Source of the DNA: Ascaphus truei
Taxonomy: Eukaryota > Chordata > Amphibia > Anura > Ascaphidae
DNA: 64,000 nucleotides
Reading direction: 5' to 3'
Assembly: GCA_036426205.1 (NCBI GenBank)
Contig: CM071568.1
Location: 220,373,889 to 220,437,888 of the forward strand
A program made the translations under genes and the position numbers. Each line of letters opens with the position of its first letter. Positions within the stretch are counted from its first letter, which is position 1. This document shows, in pieces, positions 7,723 to 19,040 of the stretch. The notes under the pieces were generated by a model. That model was given only the letters and a program-made list of their open reading frames with translations. It had not been told where the DNA came from and did not search any database.

Positions 7723-10497
7723 CCAAGGCTCCAGGCCCAGATGGCTTCTCAAATCTATGTTATAAAAAATACCTGAAAACCTTAGCCCCCCAACTTCTGA
7801 AATTATTCAATGAAATTCTCGCAGGGGCCCCCTTTCCAACTCAGATGCTCCAAGCCTCCATCGCACTGATCCATAAGTCGGGTAAGGACCCGGCAGACTG
7901 TAAGAGCTACCGGCCCATCTCCCTGATTAATTCCGATGTTAAAATCTTCTCTAAACTTCTAGCTAACAGGGTGGGTATCGTCCTTCCCAGACTAATACAC
8001 CCGGATCAGGTGGGGTTTAGTGGAGGCAGGCAAGCGGTAGACATTACCAGGCGGATAATCGATTTGATTGATCTGGCGAAGAAACGTAATATCCCGTCAA
8101 TGGTATTGAGTCTGGACACGGAGAAGGCCTTCGATAGAATAGATTGGCCCTACCTGAGGGAGGCATTGGGAGCATTTGGTTTTGAAGGGCGGATTCTCGA
8201 GGCCATCCTGGCATTATACAATGGCCCTACAGCTAGGGTTCGGCACCAGGGCTTCCCCTCGGACCAATTTAAGATCTGTAGCGGGACAAGGCAGGGGTGT
8301 CCCCTGTCCCCGCTGTTATTTGCCCTGTGTATCGAGCCTCTGGCAGCGCATATCCGCTTAAGCCCCGATATCTCAGGGATAGAGGTAAAGGACCAAGCTC
8401 ATAAAGTGGCGCTGTATGCGGATGACGTGATCCTGACACTGTCTAAACCCCTCACCTCCCTGCCCAATGTCTTTGAAATTTTGGGAAAATTCAATCAAAT
8501 TTCCGGGTTCAAAATCAATCAGACCAAATCGGAAGCCCTCAACATAAATCTACCACGTCCGGTAGAAAAATGATTAGAAATAAATTTCAATTTCAAATGG
8601 CAAGCCTCCTCGATCAAATACCTCGGGGTATATATTACCAGAGATTATAATTCACTCTATAAAGCAAATTACCCGAAACTGTTTAGGACTCTAAGTGAGG
8701 ATCTCAGAATTTGGGCCGGATTTGGTATTTCTTGGTTTGGGAGAATTCAGAGTATTAAAATGAACCTCCTACCCAGGGTGCTCTATCTATTCCAGACCCT
8801 ACCAGTACCTTTAGTACAAGCTGATGTCCTCTCATTACAGTCTCGAATACTGAATTTTATTTGGAACAACAAAAGCCCGCGAATTGCGAAGAGCATATTA
8901 AAACGGCCAGTTATGAAAGGGCGATTAGCGGTACCTTGCTTGTTGGCATAATACAAAGCAGCCCAATCGAGCCAAATTGTCCAGTGGCACTCAGACCCGT
9001 CTTTGCGGAGATGGGTGGCGCTGGAAAGAGACTGCTGTGCACCAGTGGAGCTGCACGATTTAATTTGGCTTCCCAAGCGTTGTGGAAACACAATAAAGAC
9101 GCTGCTTCAGGCCATGGCGAACTCTCTGGCGGTATGGGGGAATTCCAAATTTAGACATAAGCTTACCACCAAACAATCCCGAATGACACCTTTATTCAAG
9201 AATCCGGATTTCGCTCAGGGGATGTTTAGTAAAAACTTTCTAATCTGGTCTCAGTCGGGTTATAAACGACTCAAAGATCTGGAGGGGAGGAAATTTATTA
9301 AAACATTTGAGCAAATTAAATCAGAGAAAGGGGTGCTAAACTCAGAATTATTTAGATACCTCCAGATCAGAGCTTTTTACAATAAATTCCCAATTCGACC
9401 TCCAAGAACGAATTTTGAGCAAATGTGTTCGAGAGGAACGGACACACGGTGACTAACCTCTAGGATGTACATGGAAGTAATCTGCCCTGGGGAGATGGAC
9501 GAACCCCGACTCAACTACATGACGAAATGGGAGGCAGACTTAGGGGAGACACCAGATGATGAAGACTGGGATCATATCCTACAGGCTGCAGCCAAAAGCT
9601 CAGTCTGTGCCACGTTAAAGGAGAACTCATATAAGGTCCTCATGCGTTGGTATCATACCCCACTCAAACTATCTAAATTTGTTAAAGGATATTTGCCGCT
9701 CTGCCCAAAGCAGTGCGGGGAATCCGCGGATCTAAAACATATGCTGAGTTCTTGCCCGAGGGTGGTCCCGATTTAGGAAAACATTAGGGAATAGTTACAG
9801 AGGATTCTCAACTTGGAGAGCCCCCTGGATCCGTGGCTGTTCCTCTTGGGCAGGAGAATTGCCAAAAGCGGCACACAAGCTGGTTGCACATTTCGCAACC
9901 GCCACCCGATTCGAGATCGCGGCAGTATGGAAACAAGATGAAAATCCAATTATCCCCAGAATTCGGAATAGAATTTGGCACGTTTGCCAGATGGAACAGC
10001 TGACCAGTTGGGTCAAGGACTCTGGCTCAAATTTCCTCAAAGTATGGGCCACGTGGATTGCCCAGATAGACATCCCAGGGGTAGATGCAGGCACGATCCT
10101 GCATTAATAGCGCTGAATGCGTTCTACGGTGACGGGGTGAGACTCACGCACTTTCGTTAGAAGACAGCCTACCTGTATGTATCCTACATACACCATAGGT
10201 TAGGAAGACCGAGTTGCTACGCCGCTAACTCTAAGAAGATTCCATTAGAATCAGAGCAGTCGAGGATGCAACACTCATGTTGCCAGTTCAAGGCGTCCCA
10301 CTCTGCCCCCCCCCCCCTCCGCCTTTTGTGTGTCCCTGTTGTTGTCCAGTCCGAGTCATGTAGGTCAGGTTTGTCAAGTCTTGTGATTAAATGTAGTTGG
10401 TCAAGGATGAAAACTGTGGGTACTGCGATACCTAACAATTGAATGTGTCACATTATTTGCTTTGTAAAATCCAATAAAAATTTAAGTTGAAAAAAAA
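7723..10497 (+). pseudogene. L1-type LINE, ORF2 RT to 3' end
   Basis: This is a 5'-truncated L1-clade element starting in the RT N-terminus (KAPGPDGFSN). RT motifs include YRPISLIN, FSGGRQ, LSLDTEKAFDRIDW (catalytic Asp), QGCPLSPLLFALC and LYADDVIL (catalytic DD). One frame runs to about 9776 through in-frame stops near 8571, 8949, 9450 and 9774, then shifts by one for the C-terminal part (9859-10107, HVCQMEQLTSWV). AATAAA at 10473 and an A-run at 10490 mark the 3' end. Intact ORF2 nicks and reverse transcribes its own RNA. This copy is dead. It is closely related to the L1 copies at 16049 and 35005. Confidence 0.85.
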
Positions 10498-11860
10498 AAA
10501 AATCAAAATCAAAAACATGTAAAAGAAAAATAACATACATTCGATTTTTTTACTTAACTTTAGATGTCTTCACCCTCCGATTCCCAGGGATACCGCAAGC
10601 TCTCGAACCAATCCACGAACAGGAACAGGCCACAGGTAAAAAAAATCCAAAGTCTTTTTCTTCATTCTTTTTCTTCATATGTAATTTGTAATTCAATTTC
10701 GGGGTCTTTGGGGGTCTTCTGGAGTCTTCAGGGGGCTTCTTACTCTTCATCTGTATCTTGTTACATCTTCCGTAGGTACGCCGTTGAGGTCCACTTGGTG
10801 GAGGAGGTCCTTCCTCTTCGGCTTCTTGCCGTAAAATGAGGCTGCATAGGTTTTTATAGGCCTATGACGTCACATTTTCAGCAAATGGTTCCAACGGCTC
10901 TGATGGGCCAGTGAAAACCATATGCCTTTCTTTTCTTTTTTTTCGGTGACGTCATGTAAAGGAAATGAAGCCAGCCAATCAGAATGGCTGTACTTTTTCC
11001 CCTTTAACATGATGTCATCAAAAGCAACATGGCTGCCATCAAATGGAACTTGAGCCAATCAGATTGTGGGAATATATTGCCAATCTGATTGGTTATAGTA
11101 GATCATGTTACAAGTACCATATGTGGATCCTTATCTTGCTTGTATCTTCATGTAACATAATGGTTAATGTGGAATTATCTTAAATGTTCTTTAAAATATC
11201 AATGTACCGATGTAGCGCTATGGTCAATCATTGTTGCCTTGCATAGTCCTTGCGGCGCCATACCCCGTACTGCGTGCATTCAAAGTTTGGGTGTGTTTTG
11301 CACACAATGTGACAGAGGGCTGAACATGGAATTTTAGCATTGTTTACAATACCGGCCAGAAACGAAAGTAGGCGATCGTGAACTACAGGTACAGGTACAG
11401 GTACAGGTATTGTGTCTTAAAAATGCAATGTACATGTAACCCGTCACTTATTCCCATTCATGTTCGCACAATCCTACCTTATACTTTATCACACAGTATC
11501 ACGCTGTATGTACTGTACTTGTCTAGAATTATATGTAATGTATTAAATAGAAACGTAAAATGTTCAAATTTAAAAGCACGCAAAAATAATTTTAGAGAAA
11601 ACATTTTTTTATTTGCTAAGGCTAACAAAAAGTTTAAATCAATAATGCAATACTACAAAGGCTCTTCAGAATGTACAATGTTCTTTTATTTTTCTACATC
11701 TACCAGGTTGGTTCTTGGATGTCTTGGCCTGTAAAGAGAGAATAATCAATATTAATATTCACACATACCCTACAGTAGTGTTCTGCGCATGGTTGAAATG
11801 CATATGCGTATCATTGAGTTTCTGCGCATGAATGTAGCTATGGACCCTGATTTAATGCAT
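10498..11860. other. Unclassified repeat DNA with exon-like motif and palindromes
   Basis: TTTTTTACTTAACTTTAG/ATGTC near 10545-10568 and CCACAG/GTAAAA near 10637 look like splice sites around a 70-bp exon, but the short peptide is not recognised. Further on, CCAATCAGATTG and its complement flank a loop at 11054-11096. A (TACAGG)n microsatellite lies at 11383-11408. No convincing gene is seen. Confidence 0.35.
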
Positions 11861-11861
11861 A

Positions 11862-12017
11862 CACTGGCGACACACTTTATTTGAGCTCGGCTAGTCCCAC
11901 GAATTCGGGTATACCCGGGTGTATTGAGGTTTGTGACTGTTTTCTGCCCGAGTGCATTGAGGTATTTTCCAGGCAACGATTGAAGCATTTTATTCCCGCT
12001 GGCTGCAATACTGCACA

Positions 12018-12064
<47 letters not shown>
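11862..12064 (+). mobile_element. CACTGGCGACACAC family, left-end copy B plus (TA)n
   Basis: The left 150 bp matches copy A from CACTGGCGACACAC to CTGGCTGCAATACTGCAC, preceded by TA (11860-11861). It runs into a perfect TA microsatellite (about 12018-12064); the right half is missing. Confidence 0.75.
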
Positions 12065-12065
<1 letters not shown>

Positions 12066-12069
<4 letters not shown>

Positions 12070-12170
12070 CTTCTCCTATCACCCCCCTACCTTCTCCTAT
12101 CACCCCCCTACCTTCTCCTATCACCCCCTACCTTCTCCTATCACCCCCTACCTTCTCCTATCACCCGGGG
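12066..12170 (+). repeat. Minisatellite, CTTCTCCTATCACCCCC units
   Basis: Five to six near-identical units of 18-20 bp with core CCTTCTCCTATCACCCCC follow the TA array. Confidence 0.9.
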
Positions 12171-12500
12171 CAGAAGGGGACGGGACACCGTGCAGACAGA
12201 GGAGCAGGAGCAGGAGCGGGGAGACACACACACTCACTGTGTGCTCTGCACAAAGCCCCACCCCTGGCTTCCTCTCTGCCTGAAGCCAATCCCCTGCGGC
12301 CCGACCGGCATGAAGGAGTGATGGTCGGGAGGGATAATCGGAGGGATGGTGGGGAGGGATGATCGGAGGGATGTGGGGAGGGATGATCGGAGGGATGGTG
12401 GGGAGGGATGATCGGAGGGATGATTGGGAGGCTAATCGCGGCGCCCCTCTAGGCAAGCCACGGTGCACCAGGGTGCCGGGGTGCACAGAATGGGAAACAC
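12171..12500 (+). repeat. GC-rich block with GGAGGGATGATC tandem units
   Basis: After a GC-rich 140 bp, units of GGTGGGGAGGGATGATC-type sequence repeat four to five times at about 12319-12425. The minus-strand proline-rich ORF is a translation of this array. No gene is seen. Confidence 0.75.
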
Positions 12501-12504
12501 TGAG

Positions 12505-13342
12505 ATAGAGGATCGCAATTTATTTCTCGTTTCTGGCGCTTGTTTTGCCTCCAGCTAGGTATCGCCCTCCATTTCTCATCAGGATACCACCCACAGACCA
12601 ATGTCAAATGGAGAGGACCAACCAGTCCCTTGAACAGTATCTACGTTGCTTTACATCTGATTCCCAAGATGACTGGGCTGAACACTTACACTGTGCAGAA
12701 TTCACCCACAACAACGCACAAAGCAGCTCTACCCTAGAGTCGCTGTTCTTCATAAATTATGATTTCAACCCTTCCACCCTCTTCAGGGGTCTTAGCGGCG
12801 GATAACAGGATAAAGATCTTACAAGACCTGTGGAAAAAGATCCAGGTCAACATCAGTCAAGCAGTCAAAAGGCAAAAGAACCAGGCAGATCACCATCGCA
12901 GACCTGCTCTGGACCTTAAACCTGGCAACAAGGTCTTTTTGTCATCCAGGAACATCAGGATGAAAGTACCCTCTATGAAGTTCGCACCCAGATTTCTTGG
13001 ACCCTTTGCTATTTACGAAAGGATTCATCCGGTGGCGTTACGTCTTGCTCTCCTGCCTTACATGAAGATCCCCTCTGTATTTCATGTTTCTCTTCTCAAA
13101 CTGGTGGTCCAGAATGCCTTTTCATTCCAGTGGCCCCCACCTCTCCCCTCATGGTTGAAAGACAGCCTGAATATGAGATCCAATCCATCCTTGACTCTAA
13201 GATCTCCAGAGGTTCGCTACACTATCTGGTGCATTGGAGAGGTTTCAGCCCGGAGGAGAGATCCTGGATTCCAAGTCACCGGGTTCACGCAGCCAAACTG
13301 GTCCATATGTTCCATGCCAAATTTCCGGAGAAGCCATCGTGA
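12505..13342 (+). pseudogene. Gypsy (chromovirus) integrase C-terminus with chromodomain
   Basis: The frame starts inside the integrase core ([33 protein letters not shown]). After frameshifts it covers the integrase C-terminal domain (RQKNQADHHRRPALDLKPG, VFHVSLLKL) and ends with a chromodomain (EYEIQSILDSK, LHYLVHWRGFSPEERSWIP). Chromodomains steer these retroelements to modified chromatin (family knowledge). Gag, protease and RT are absent, so the copy is 5'-truncated. A purine tract and an LTR follow directly. Confidence 0.85.
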
Positions 13343-13363
13343 AGTCGCCTGGAGGTTGCTCCT

Positions 13364-13373
13364 AAAGGGGGGG
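13364..13373 (+). promoter_or_regulatory. Polypurine tract of the Gypsy element
   Basis: AAAGGGGGGG directly precedes TAC and the LTR start TGTGAGG. It is the expected primer for plus-strand DNA synthesis. The minus-strand LTR element has the same G-run-TAC-TGT junction at 18810. Confidence 0.7.
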
Positions 13374-13376
13374 TAC

Positions 13377-14434
13377 TGTGAGGATTCTGTGAGGATTCTG
13401 TGAGGATACTGTGAGGATTCACCATCCTGGCGGTCGCAGACCTTCTCCTCACACCAACAAGCCTTCCGTGTCGGACACTCAGCATGCGCGGTCTCATTGT
13501 CCCAATAAGCGCGCGTGGACCTTGCGTGGCCTTATCCCCCATCCGCGGATTCGGACCCCACCTCCCGCTCTGACGCACGATGGGTGTGTTCGGTCAGCCT
13601 CCCTGCTGATGCACGGGCCGAGCCCCTGCTCTGGTGATGGACAGAACTGGCTTGGGAGTGACGCACTCTCTAGGCTCTGCCCCCTGACCTCTGTGACTTG
13701 CGTGGGTCGGCGCACGATTGGTCCCACCCCCTTTTGCCCTAAGGTCACTCAGAATCAATGTGGGAGTGACGCGCACTCCAGGCTCTGCCCCCTGACCTCC
13801 GTGATGTGTGCAGGATGGTGCGCGAGCAGTTCCGCCCCCATCCCTGATTAGGCTGCATCATAGGGCACACCTGTGTGCACCAGCAGCCTATATGGGGGTG
13901 CTTACTTCCTGGTTTCCGCCCCAGCTGGCTATTTGAGGCTCAGCCTTTATATACCTTCAGTCTGCTCTCATTCTTTTCTGAGCATAGTCTAGTGTGACTC
14001 TGTGCATTGCTACATTCTAGCTCCAGACCTTGCCTTGCCTTGCTGATTAACCTCTTGTTGCCTTACCATGTTTGTCTCTTGGATTCCGCACTTCTCCTCT
14101 CCTGATCCGGATACGAACGACCATTCTCCTGTCTCCAGTCCTGACCTTGGCTATGTACTCCAATTGTCCGATATTCTCCTATCCTGAACCTGGCTACGTA
14201 CCCCGACAATCTGCTACTCTCCAATTCTGAACTTGACTACGCACACTGACGATCCGCAACTCTCCTCTCATGAACCTGGCTAGTACTTTAACTATTCTCC
14301 CATCTGTAATCCTGACCTGGCTTAAACGACTACTCTACTTCCTAGGCGCGCCCACGTGGCTGTGGGTCGGCGTTAACCAATTCCCTACCTCAGCACCGCG
14401 GTCGCGCTTTATTTGCGGTGAGCTACATGTTACA
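13377..14434 (+). mobile_element. Gypsy 3' LTR
   Basis: The LTR starts TGTGAGG after the polypurine tract and ends ...TGTTACA. Its first 45 bp hold four tandem TGTGAGGATTC-like units. A TATA box (TTTATATA, 13946-13953) is present. Its 3' end (GCACCGCGGTC...GGTGAGC) resembles the end of the solo LTR at 57814-58945. No second LTR of this copy is in the window. Confidence 0.65.
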
Positions 14435-14754
14435 GAAAGTGTGATGGGAATAAGACAGATAGAAATAAAACTACAATATTTTTCCTTTTCTGTCCCCTGT
14501 CCCCCAAGACTCAGAAGTGTATTAAAATATACTTTAATAATGTAATGCACTTTTTACATTCGGAACCGATGTCAAAACAGGCTGCCTGAGCTAACCCAAA
14601 GCGCCAGTAAGTCTGCTGGACATCAGAGTTCAAAGCAGCCAGAAGATGCACAGAGGTGTGAATAGCAGTTGGTCAGCGGGGAAAGGCAGAGAACCAGCTT
14701 CAATTTCAAGCCTGAAAAGCCTGCCCGCCAGAGTCTAAGTACCGCTTTTTGGGG

Positions 14755-14935
14755 CCAAGTTCTCAGAAGCGAACATAGCGGACACGGCTGGGATTTTATG
14801 CCGATTTAAATTCAAGGAGATTTGGAATAACTCGCGGTCAGGAGAAACCAAGTTCTCAGAAGAGAACGTAGCGGTGGCGTATGGAATTTTATGCCGATTT
14901 GTGTTCCAGGAGATTCCGGTCTAAGTCCTGGTCAG
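14755..14935 (+). repeat. Tandem duplication, 93-bp unit
   Basis: CCAAGTTCTCAGAAG...GAAC.TAGCGG...ATTTTATGCCGATTT occurs at 14755 and again at 14848. The surrounding 14435-14990 has no coding frame or recognised repeat family. Confidence 0.7.
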
Positions 14936-14991
14936 GGTAAATCTCTTCCATTGACATCCCTGCACCTAGGAAAGTCTAGTTTTCGACCCTA

Positions 14992-15820
14992 CACTGGCGA
15001 CACACTTTATTCGAGCTCGGCTAGTCCCACGAATTCGGGTATACTCGGGTGTATTGAGGTTTGTGACTGTTTTCTGCCCGAGTGCATTGCGTTATTTTCC
15101 AGGAAGGGATTGAAGCATTTTATTCCCGCTGGCTGCAATACTGCACAGTATATATATATATATTTTTCTTACCTTTTTTTTTTCTTATATTTTTCTATGC
15201 AGGTGGAGAGGGAGGTCGTTGTGCCCTTTTAAGAAGCTGCCGGTTGATCCTAATAGTGCTTCTGTCACTCCCCAATTATTGGACCTATTTGTTGGACTCT
15301 AGAGGACTATCTGCAATTAGCAGATTAAGGCAAAGTTCACAGCACCACACATATTTTTTTGTATAATTGTATGTTTTAGCTTTTTTTATATCAGACATTC
15401 ACAGTGCACTTTTGGTATATGAATTGATTTCACTATTCAGGATTTATTATAGTAGTATTCATTATTGATTTATTAATAATATGTTTATATATTTATGATT
15501 TTTAATCAGTTAATTCAATTTTATATATCCTATATTTCTGGTTTTCCACACACAAGCGCAGACCCTCATTGTATATATTATATATATATATATACTGCAT
15601 TACAATTCATGAATTTATGCCATCTGGTAGACACGCGAAGCATTGCAGCCTATTAAATCCTAATCATTATCATTTAACAGATCAGCCGCCCGTCAGCCAG
15701 GCATGAACCATGGCTGGGAAGGCAAACGCAACGGGGCTTGTCTGAGGTGAGGAGCGGCGCATTCCAGGTATCTGCCAGCTACATACTGGGTATTTGCTCG
15801 AATAAAGTGTGTCGCAGCAG
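14992..15820 (+). mobile_element. CACTGGCGACACAC family, copy C with extra 0.4 kb
   Basis: Both ends match copy A and are flanked by TA (14990-14991 and 15821-15822). Between the two AT arrays (about 15150 and 15570) sits some 400 bp not found in copy A, beginning TTTTCTTACC and T-rich. It may be an independent insertion into the AT array. No coding frame is recognised. Confidence 0.75.
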
Positions 15821-16048
15821 TAGTCCCAAAGTAAGTGTGTCTTTTTGTCTATATTTTGTGTATCATTGTGTGTAAGCGAATTTATGCCGTATAAATTATA
15901 ATTTATTTCATTACCTTGTTTTGCTCAATGAATAATCCTGGTAAAAAGGTGTAAATAACCTGGTCTCCCGTGACAATCACTAATGCAACATTTGAAAAGC
16001 AATAATCTTTGTGTCTTTATATAGCGCTTAATTTAATTAAGATTGAGT

Positions 16049-17101
16049 ATAATTTTTTTTTCACAAATGTTTTTATTAGGCATAATCATCTTTACAGACA
16101 TTGGTTTTACATTATCAGTGTTGGCCTAATACAGTTGTATTTTCCTTGTTCATGTGGGGGGAGAGAAAGAAAGGAAAGATCCCCTAAGGCCACGTCATGG
16201 TCCCTGGGGTGTGGAAAAAGAAAGAGAAGAGGGGAAAAGAGGGGGGGAAGAAGGGGGGAGGGGAGAGAGAGGGAGTCATTCCACCCTCTTTTCGTCCGGT
16301 CGGGTCCCGGCATCCATCCTTCACGGCCTTACTGTGGTTCAGAGACGTCTGGGATTGTATCCTGATTTGGTTCGGATTAATGGGTTAACCAGGGTTCCCA
16401 GATTTTATAGAAACCTTCAGTTGAGTGTTTCAAGAAGGCCATGAGTTTTTCCATACTCATAACATCATTAACTCTTTTTTTCACTAGCTGTTTGGTGGGG
16501 GGCGCTATCTTCTTACAAGAGTATGCGACTGAACACCTTGCTGCTGTTAGAATAAAGGAGATTAATTTCCATACTGGGCGATCAATATCCTCTATCGGTC
16601 TGCCCAGTAGGAAGGTCAGTGGATCTATAGGAATTGTGAGGCACGTGACCTCTTTTATCAAATCTTGTACCGTAAGCCAGTATTTCTGAATTTCTGGACA
16701 TGACCACCAGATATGGGCCATGTCCCCTCTATGTCCATAGCCTCTCCAGCATAGATCTGAGGCCAGAGGGTAGATTTGTTTTAACCTCACTGGGGTAAGA
16801 TACCAATGATACATTATTTTATAGATGTTTTCCTTCACCGTGGTACAGATCGAAGTTCCTTAGGCCGCGTCCCATATTTCCTCCCAGTCCTCTCTGTCAA
16901 TAACTATGTCCAATTCCGCTTCCCATTTAAGCATATAGTCGTGAGCGGTAGAGTTCGCCGGATTCTCCATGCCGGCATATATTTGTGTTATTAGACCTTT
17001 TTGATGTACTCCTTCGCGACAGAGTTTCTCAAATTTTGTGAGAGGGGGGAATTTCAATGATGGGGAGATTTTTTGTAGAAAGTGTCGAATTTGGAGAAAC
17101 T
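16049..17101 (-). pseudogene. L1-type LINE, ORF2 C-terminus and 3' end
   Basis: Read on the minus strand, the frame from 17100 to 16377 encodes the ORF2 C-terminus (LQIRHFLQKISPSLKFPPL, ENIYKIMYHWYLTPVRL, WWSCPEIQKYW, FYKIWEPWLTH) with one in-frame stop near 16860. The 3' UTR follows to a T-run at 16049-16058 (the A tail on the minus strand). The 5' side is cut at 17102 by a TA-flanked transposon end. It shares this C-terminal layout with the other L1 copies here. Confidence 0.8.
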
Positions 17102-17103
17102 TA

Positions 17104-17167
17104 CTGCTGCGACACACTTTATTCGAGCAAATACCCAGTATGTACCTGGCAGATACCTGGAATGCGC
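17104..17167 (-). mobile_element. CACTGGCGACACAC family, right-end fragment (copy D)
   Basis: CTGCTGCGACACACTTTATT preceded by TA (17102-17103) is the inverted right end of the family. It continues through GCAAATACCCAGTATGTACC to about 17167, where the LTR element sequence begins abruptly. Confidence 0.75.
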
Positions 17168-17253
17168 CGCGAGAAAGAACAGGCCTCTGGATACTCAGGA
17201 ACTTGGAAGGTAAGAACACTAGGAGAGAGGCCTGGGGCGGTTTGTGGCAGAGA

Positions 17254-18556
17254 ACAAGATATTTGTGATGCATCAAAATCGGTCAGAATTCCTCCATGAC
17301 ATGTGTAGATAATACTGGATAACATGAGGAAGTCCATGAATGATATGGCAATTTGTCAGGTAAGGGCTAGGAGTCTAGTGAGGTCCACTTGACCACCACA
17401 GAAAGAAACCCCATAACGGCCCCCCCTAGTAACCAATAAGAAGTAATAAAAGGCACCGGTAACCATATACATATATGTGGGGGCACTATGGCCCTTTACC
17501 TTGGTGCTTGCAGGACTCCTCGATATCCAGGGCGTGCAGTTCATCCAGGTAGGTATCCAGCAAAAAGAAGGGTGGAGATGTGTAGCACTGCCGCAGTTTC
17601 CAACTCCCAGTGAGACCGGAAAAATGATGAGGTAAACATTCAATTGAGCAACAGGTCAGGTTTTATTGCAGGGTGGTGCAGCAAGGGGACAACGGAGCAA
17701 CACTAACGCACCTACGCTTTTCGTGCACTAGGCACTTTATCAAGGTGACAAACATACACATTACTGCATAATTTATACTCACCTGGACTGTGCCTCGCGC
17801 TGCCGGGTGTGACGTCATCGTCCCGCGTCGCAACGGGTCGCGGTGACGCTGCGTGCACAGCCATTGGCTCGGCCAGTCAGGTGGTATGCTTGACTTTTTT
17901 TGACTGTCTTTTTTCAATTTTTTCTAAAACAAACTTTATTAACAATACATGAAAAACACTAAAATAAAAACAAATTAAAATCACATCCGAAATAATGTAC
18001 TAGCAGTGGATCAACACAAGTATAACCAGTATATGCTTGAAACATAAAGGGGCACATTTGAACAAGTGTAGATTTATGGAGGAATACTAAGAAAAGCCCC
18101 ATCTAAATAGCGTATTTGGTATATACTTGTGTGAGTGATGCTTGATAGTTCGTGAAGTGAATATGATCAGCAGTCAATCCGTACAGTGGATACAATTTGA
18201 TGGGAACAATTGTTATATAAAAGTATACCACTAGAGATATAATCTGTAGAACACTAGTAATAATATTAATAATATACCCCCTTTACAGATGACTGTTATG
18301 AAATAGAACCTGATCTCTTGTGAGGATAATACAATACCATTCATATACTTGATCATATACCATATATGAATAACATATATCAATAACATATATCATGGGA
18401 TATAATAAACTGCTCGCATTGTAATTACAAAAGCATGAACACCACCCTGCAATAAAACCTGACCTGTTGCTCAATTGAATGTTTACCTCATCATTTTTCC
18501 GGTCTCACTGGGAGTTGGAAACTGCGGCAGTGCTACACATCTCCACCCTTCTTTTT
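17254..18556. mobile_element. PLE-like insertion with inverted terminal segments, 17-bp target duplication
   Basis: GCGGTTTGTGGCAGAGA occurs at 17237-17253 and 18557-18573, flanking the insertion, while the intact 5' LTR at 22741-23059 has it once. The insert contains 118-bp inverted arms (17561-17678 and 18440-18557), a GTGACGTCATCG block and a hammerhead-like motif. Penelope elements carry such inverted terminal repeats and make variable duplications through target-primed reverse transcription (family knowledge). No PLE protein is left. Confidence 0.6.
17709..17747 (-). ncRNA. Hammerhead-like motif with UUGAUAA core
   Basis: On the minus strand: stem I CACC with GGTG (4 bp), core TTGATAA, one extra A, stem II GTGC with GCAC around CTAGT, GAAA, then AGCGTA. 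Stems I and II are perfect and differ in sequence from the other copies. The core has U at position 3 and A at position 8 instead of C and G. It lies inside the PLE-like insertion. Confidence 0.5.
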
Positions 18557-18809
18557 GCGGTTTGTGGCAGAGACAGTAACGTTCCAGGTAGGAGATTATG
18601 CTCGGCACTGTTTCAGTGCCAACGCCCAGGATATAAAGGGCGGAGATCCAATCACAGGAGGAGGGTGTGTGAGTATTCCTCCAATGATGTAGCACAGGGC
18701 AGAAGCTGCAATGAGAAGCAGCACATGTGCCATAGATTGTCAGAGGAAACTTTTGCAACTGCAGAAGTCTGCAAAAGCTATAATCAAAGCCAGGAGTGGA
18801 TTCCTTACA
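18557..18809 (-). repeat. 3' LTR, main part
   Basis: It matches 22807-23059 with few differences over about 250 bp. The remaining 86 bp of the LTR is at 17168-17253, on the other side of the PLE-like insertion. TATA-like CTTTATATCC reads on the minus strand near 18634-18645. Confidence 0.8.
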
Positions 18810-19040
18810 GTACCCCCCCCCCCCCCCTTCAGGTGAGAACTCCAGACAAACAGGTCCATCACAGATTTGGGGGACATGGAGTTGTTTCTAAACCTCCTTA
18901 GGCGAGAGGTGGCGTTGAAAGCCCACGATTTGTTGGGATTCCTTACAGTACCCCCACCACTGGTGAGAAGCCTGGGTGGACAGGACCATTCATAGGTCTG
19001 GGAGACATCGAGTTGTTCCTGAAGTGTCTCAGGCGAGATT
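18798..19040 (-). repeat. Tandem duplication of the polypurine-tract region
   Basis: GGATTCCTTACAGTACCCCC followed by GGTGAGAA and a GGGGACAT.GAGTTGTT block occurs at about 18798-18905 and again at about 18938-19035. The LTR end and tract were thus duplicated beside the ORF end. Confidence 0.65.

Noticed and set aside
8861..9093. Opposite-strand and shifted ORFs in the L1
   Set aside because: They are shadows of the L1 ORF2 frame.
10564..10839. 91-codon ORF with exon-like borders
   Set aside because: The splice-like borders are weak evidence, and the peptide is unrecognised and Ser-rich.
13411..13851. 146-codon ORF
   Set aside because: It lies entirely in the Gypsy LTR.
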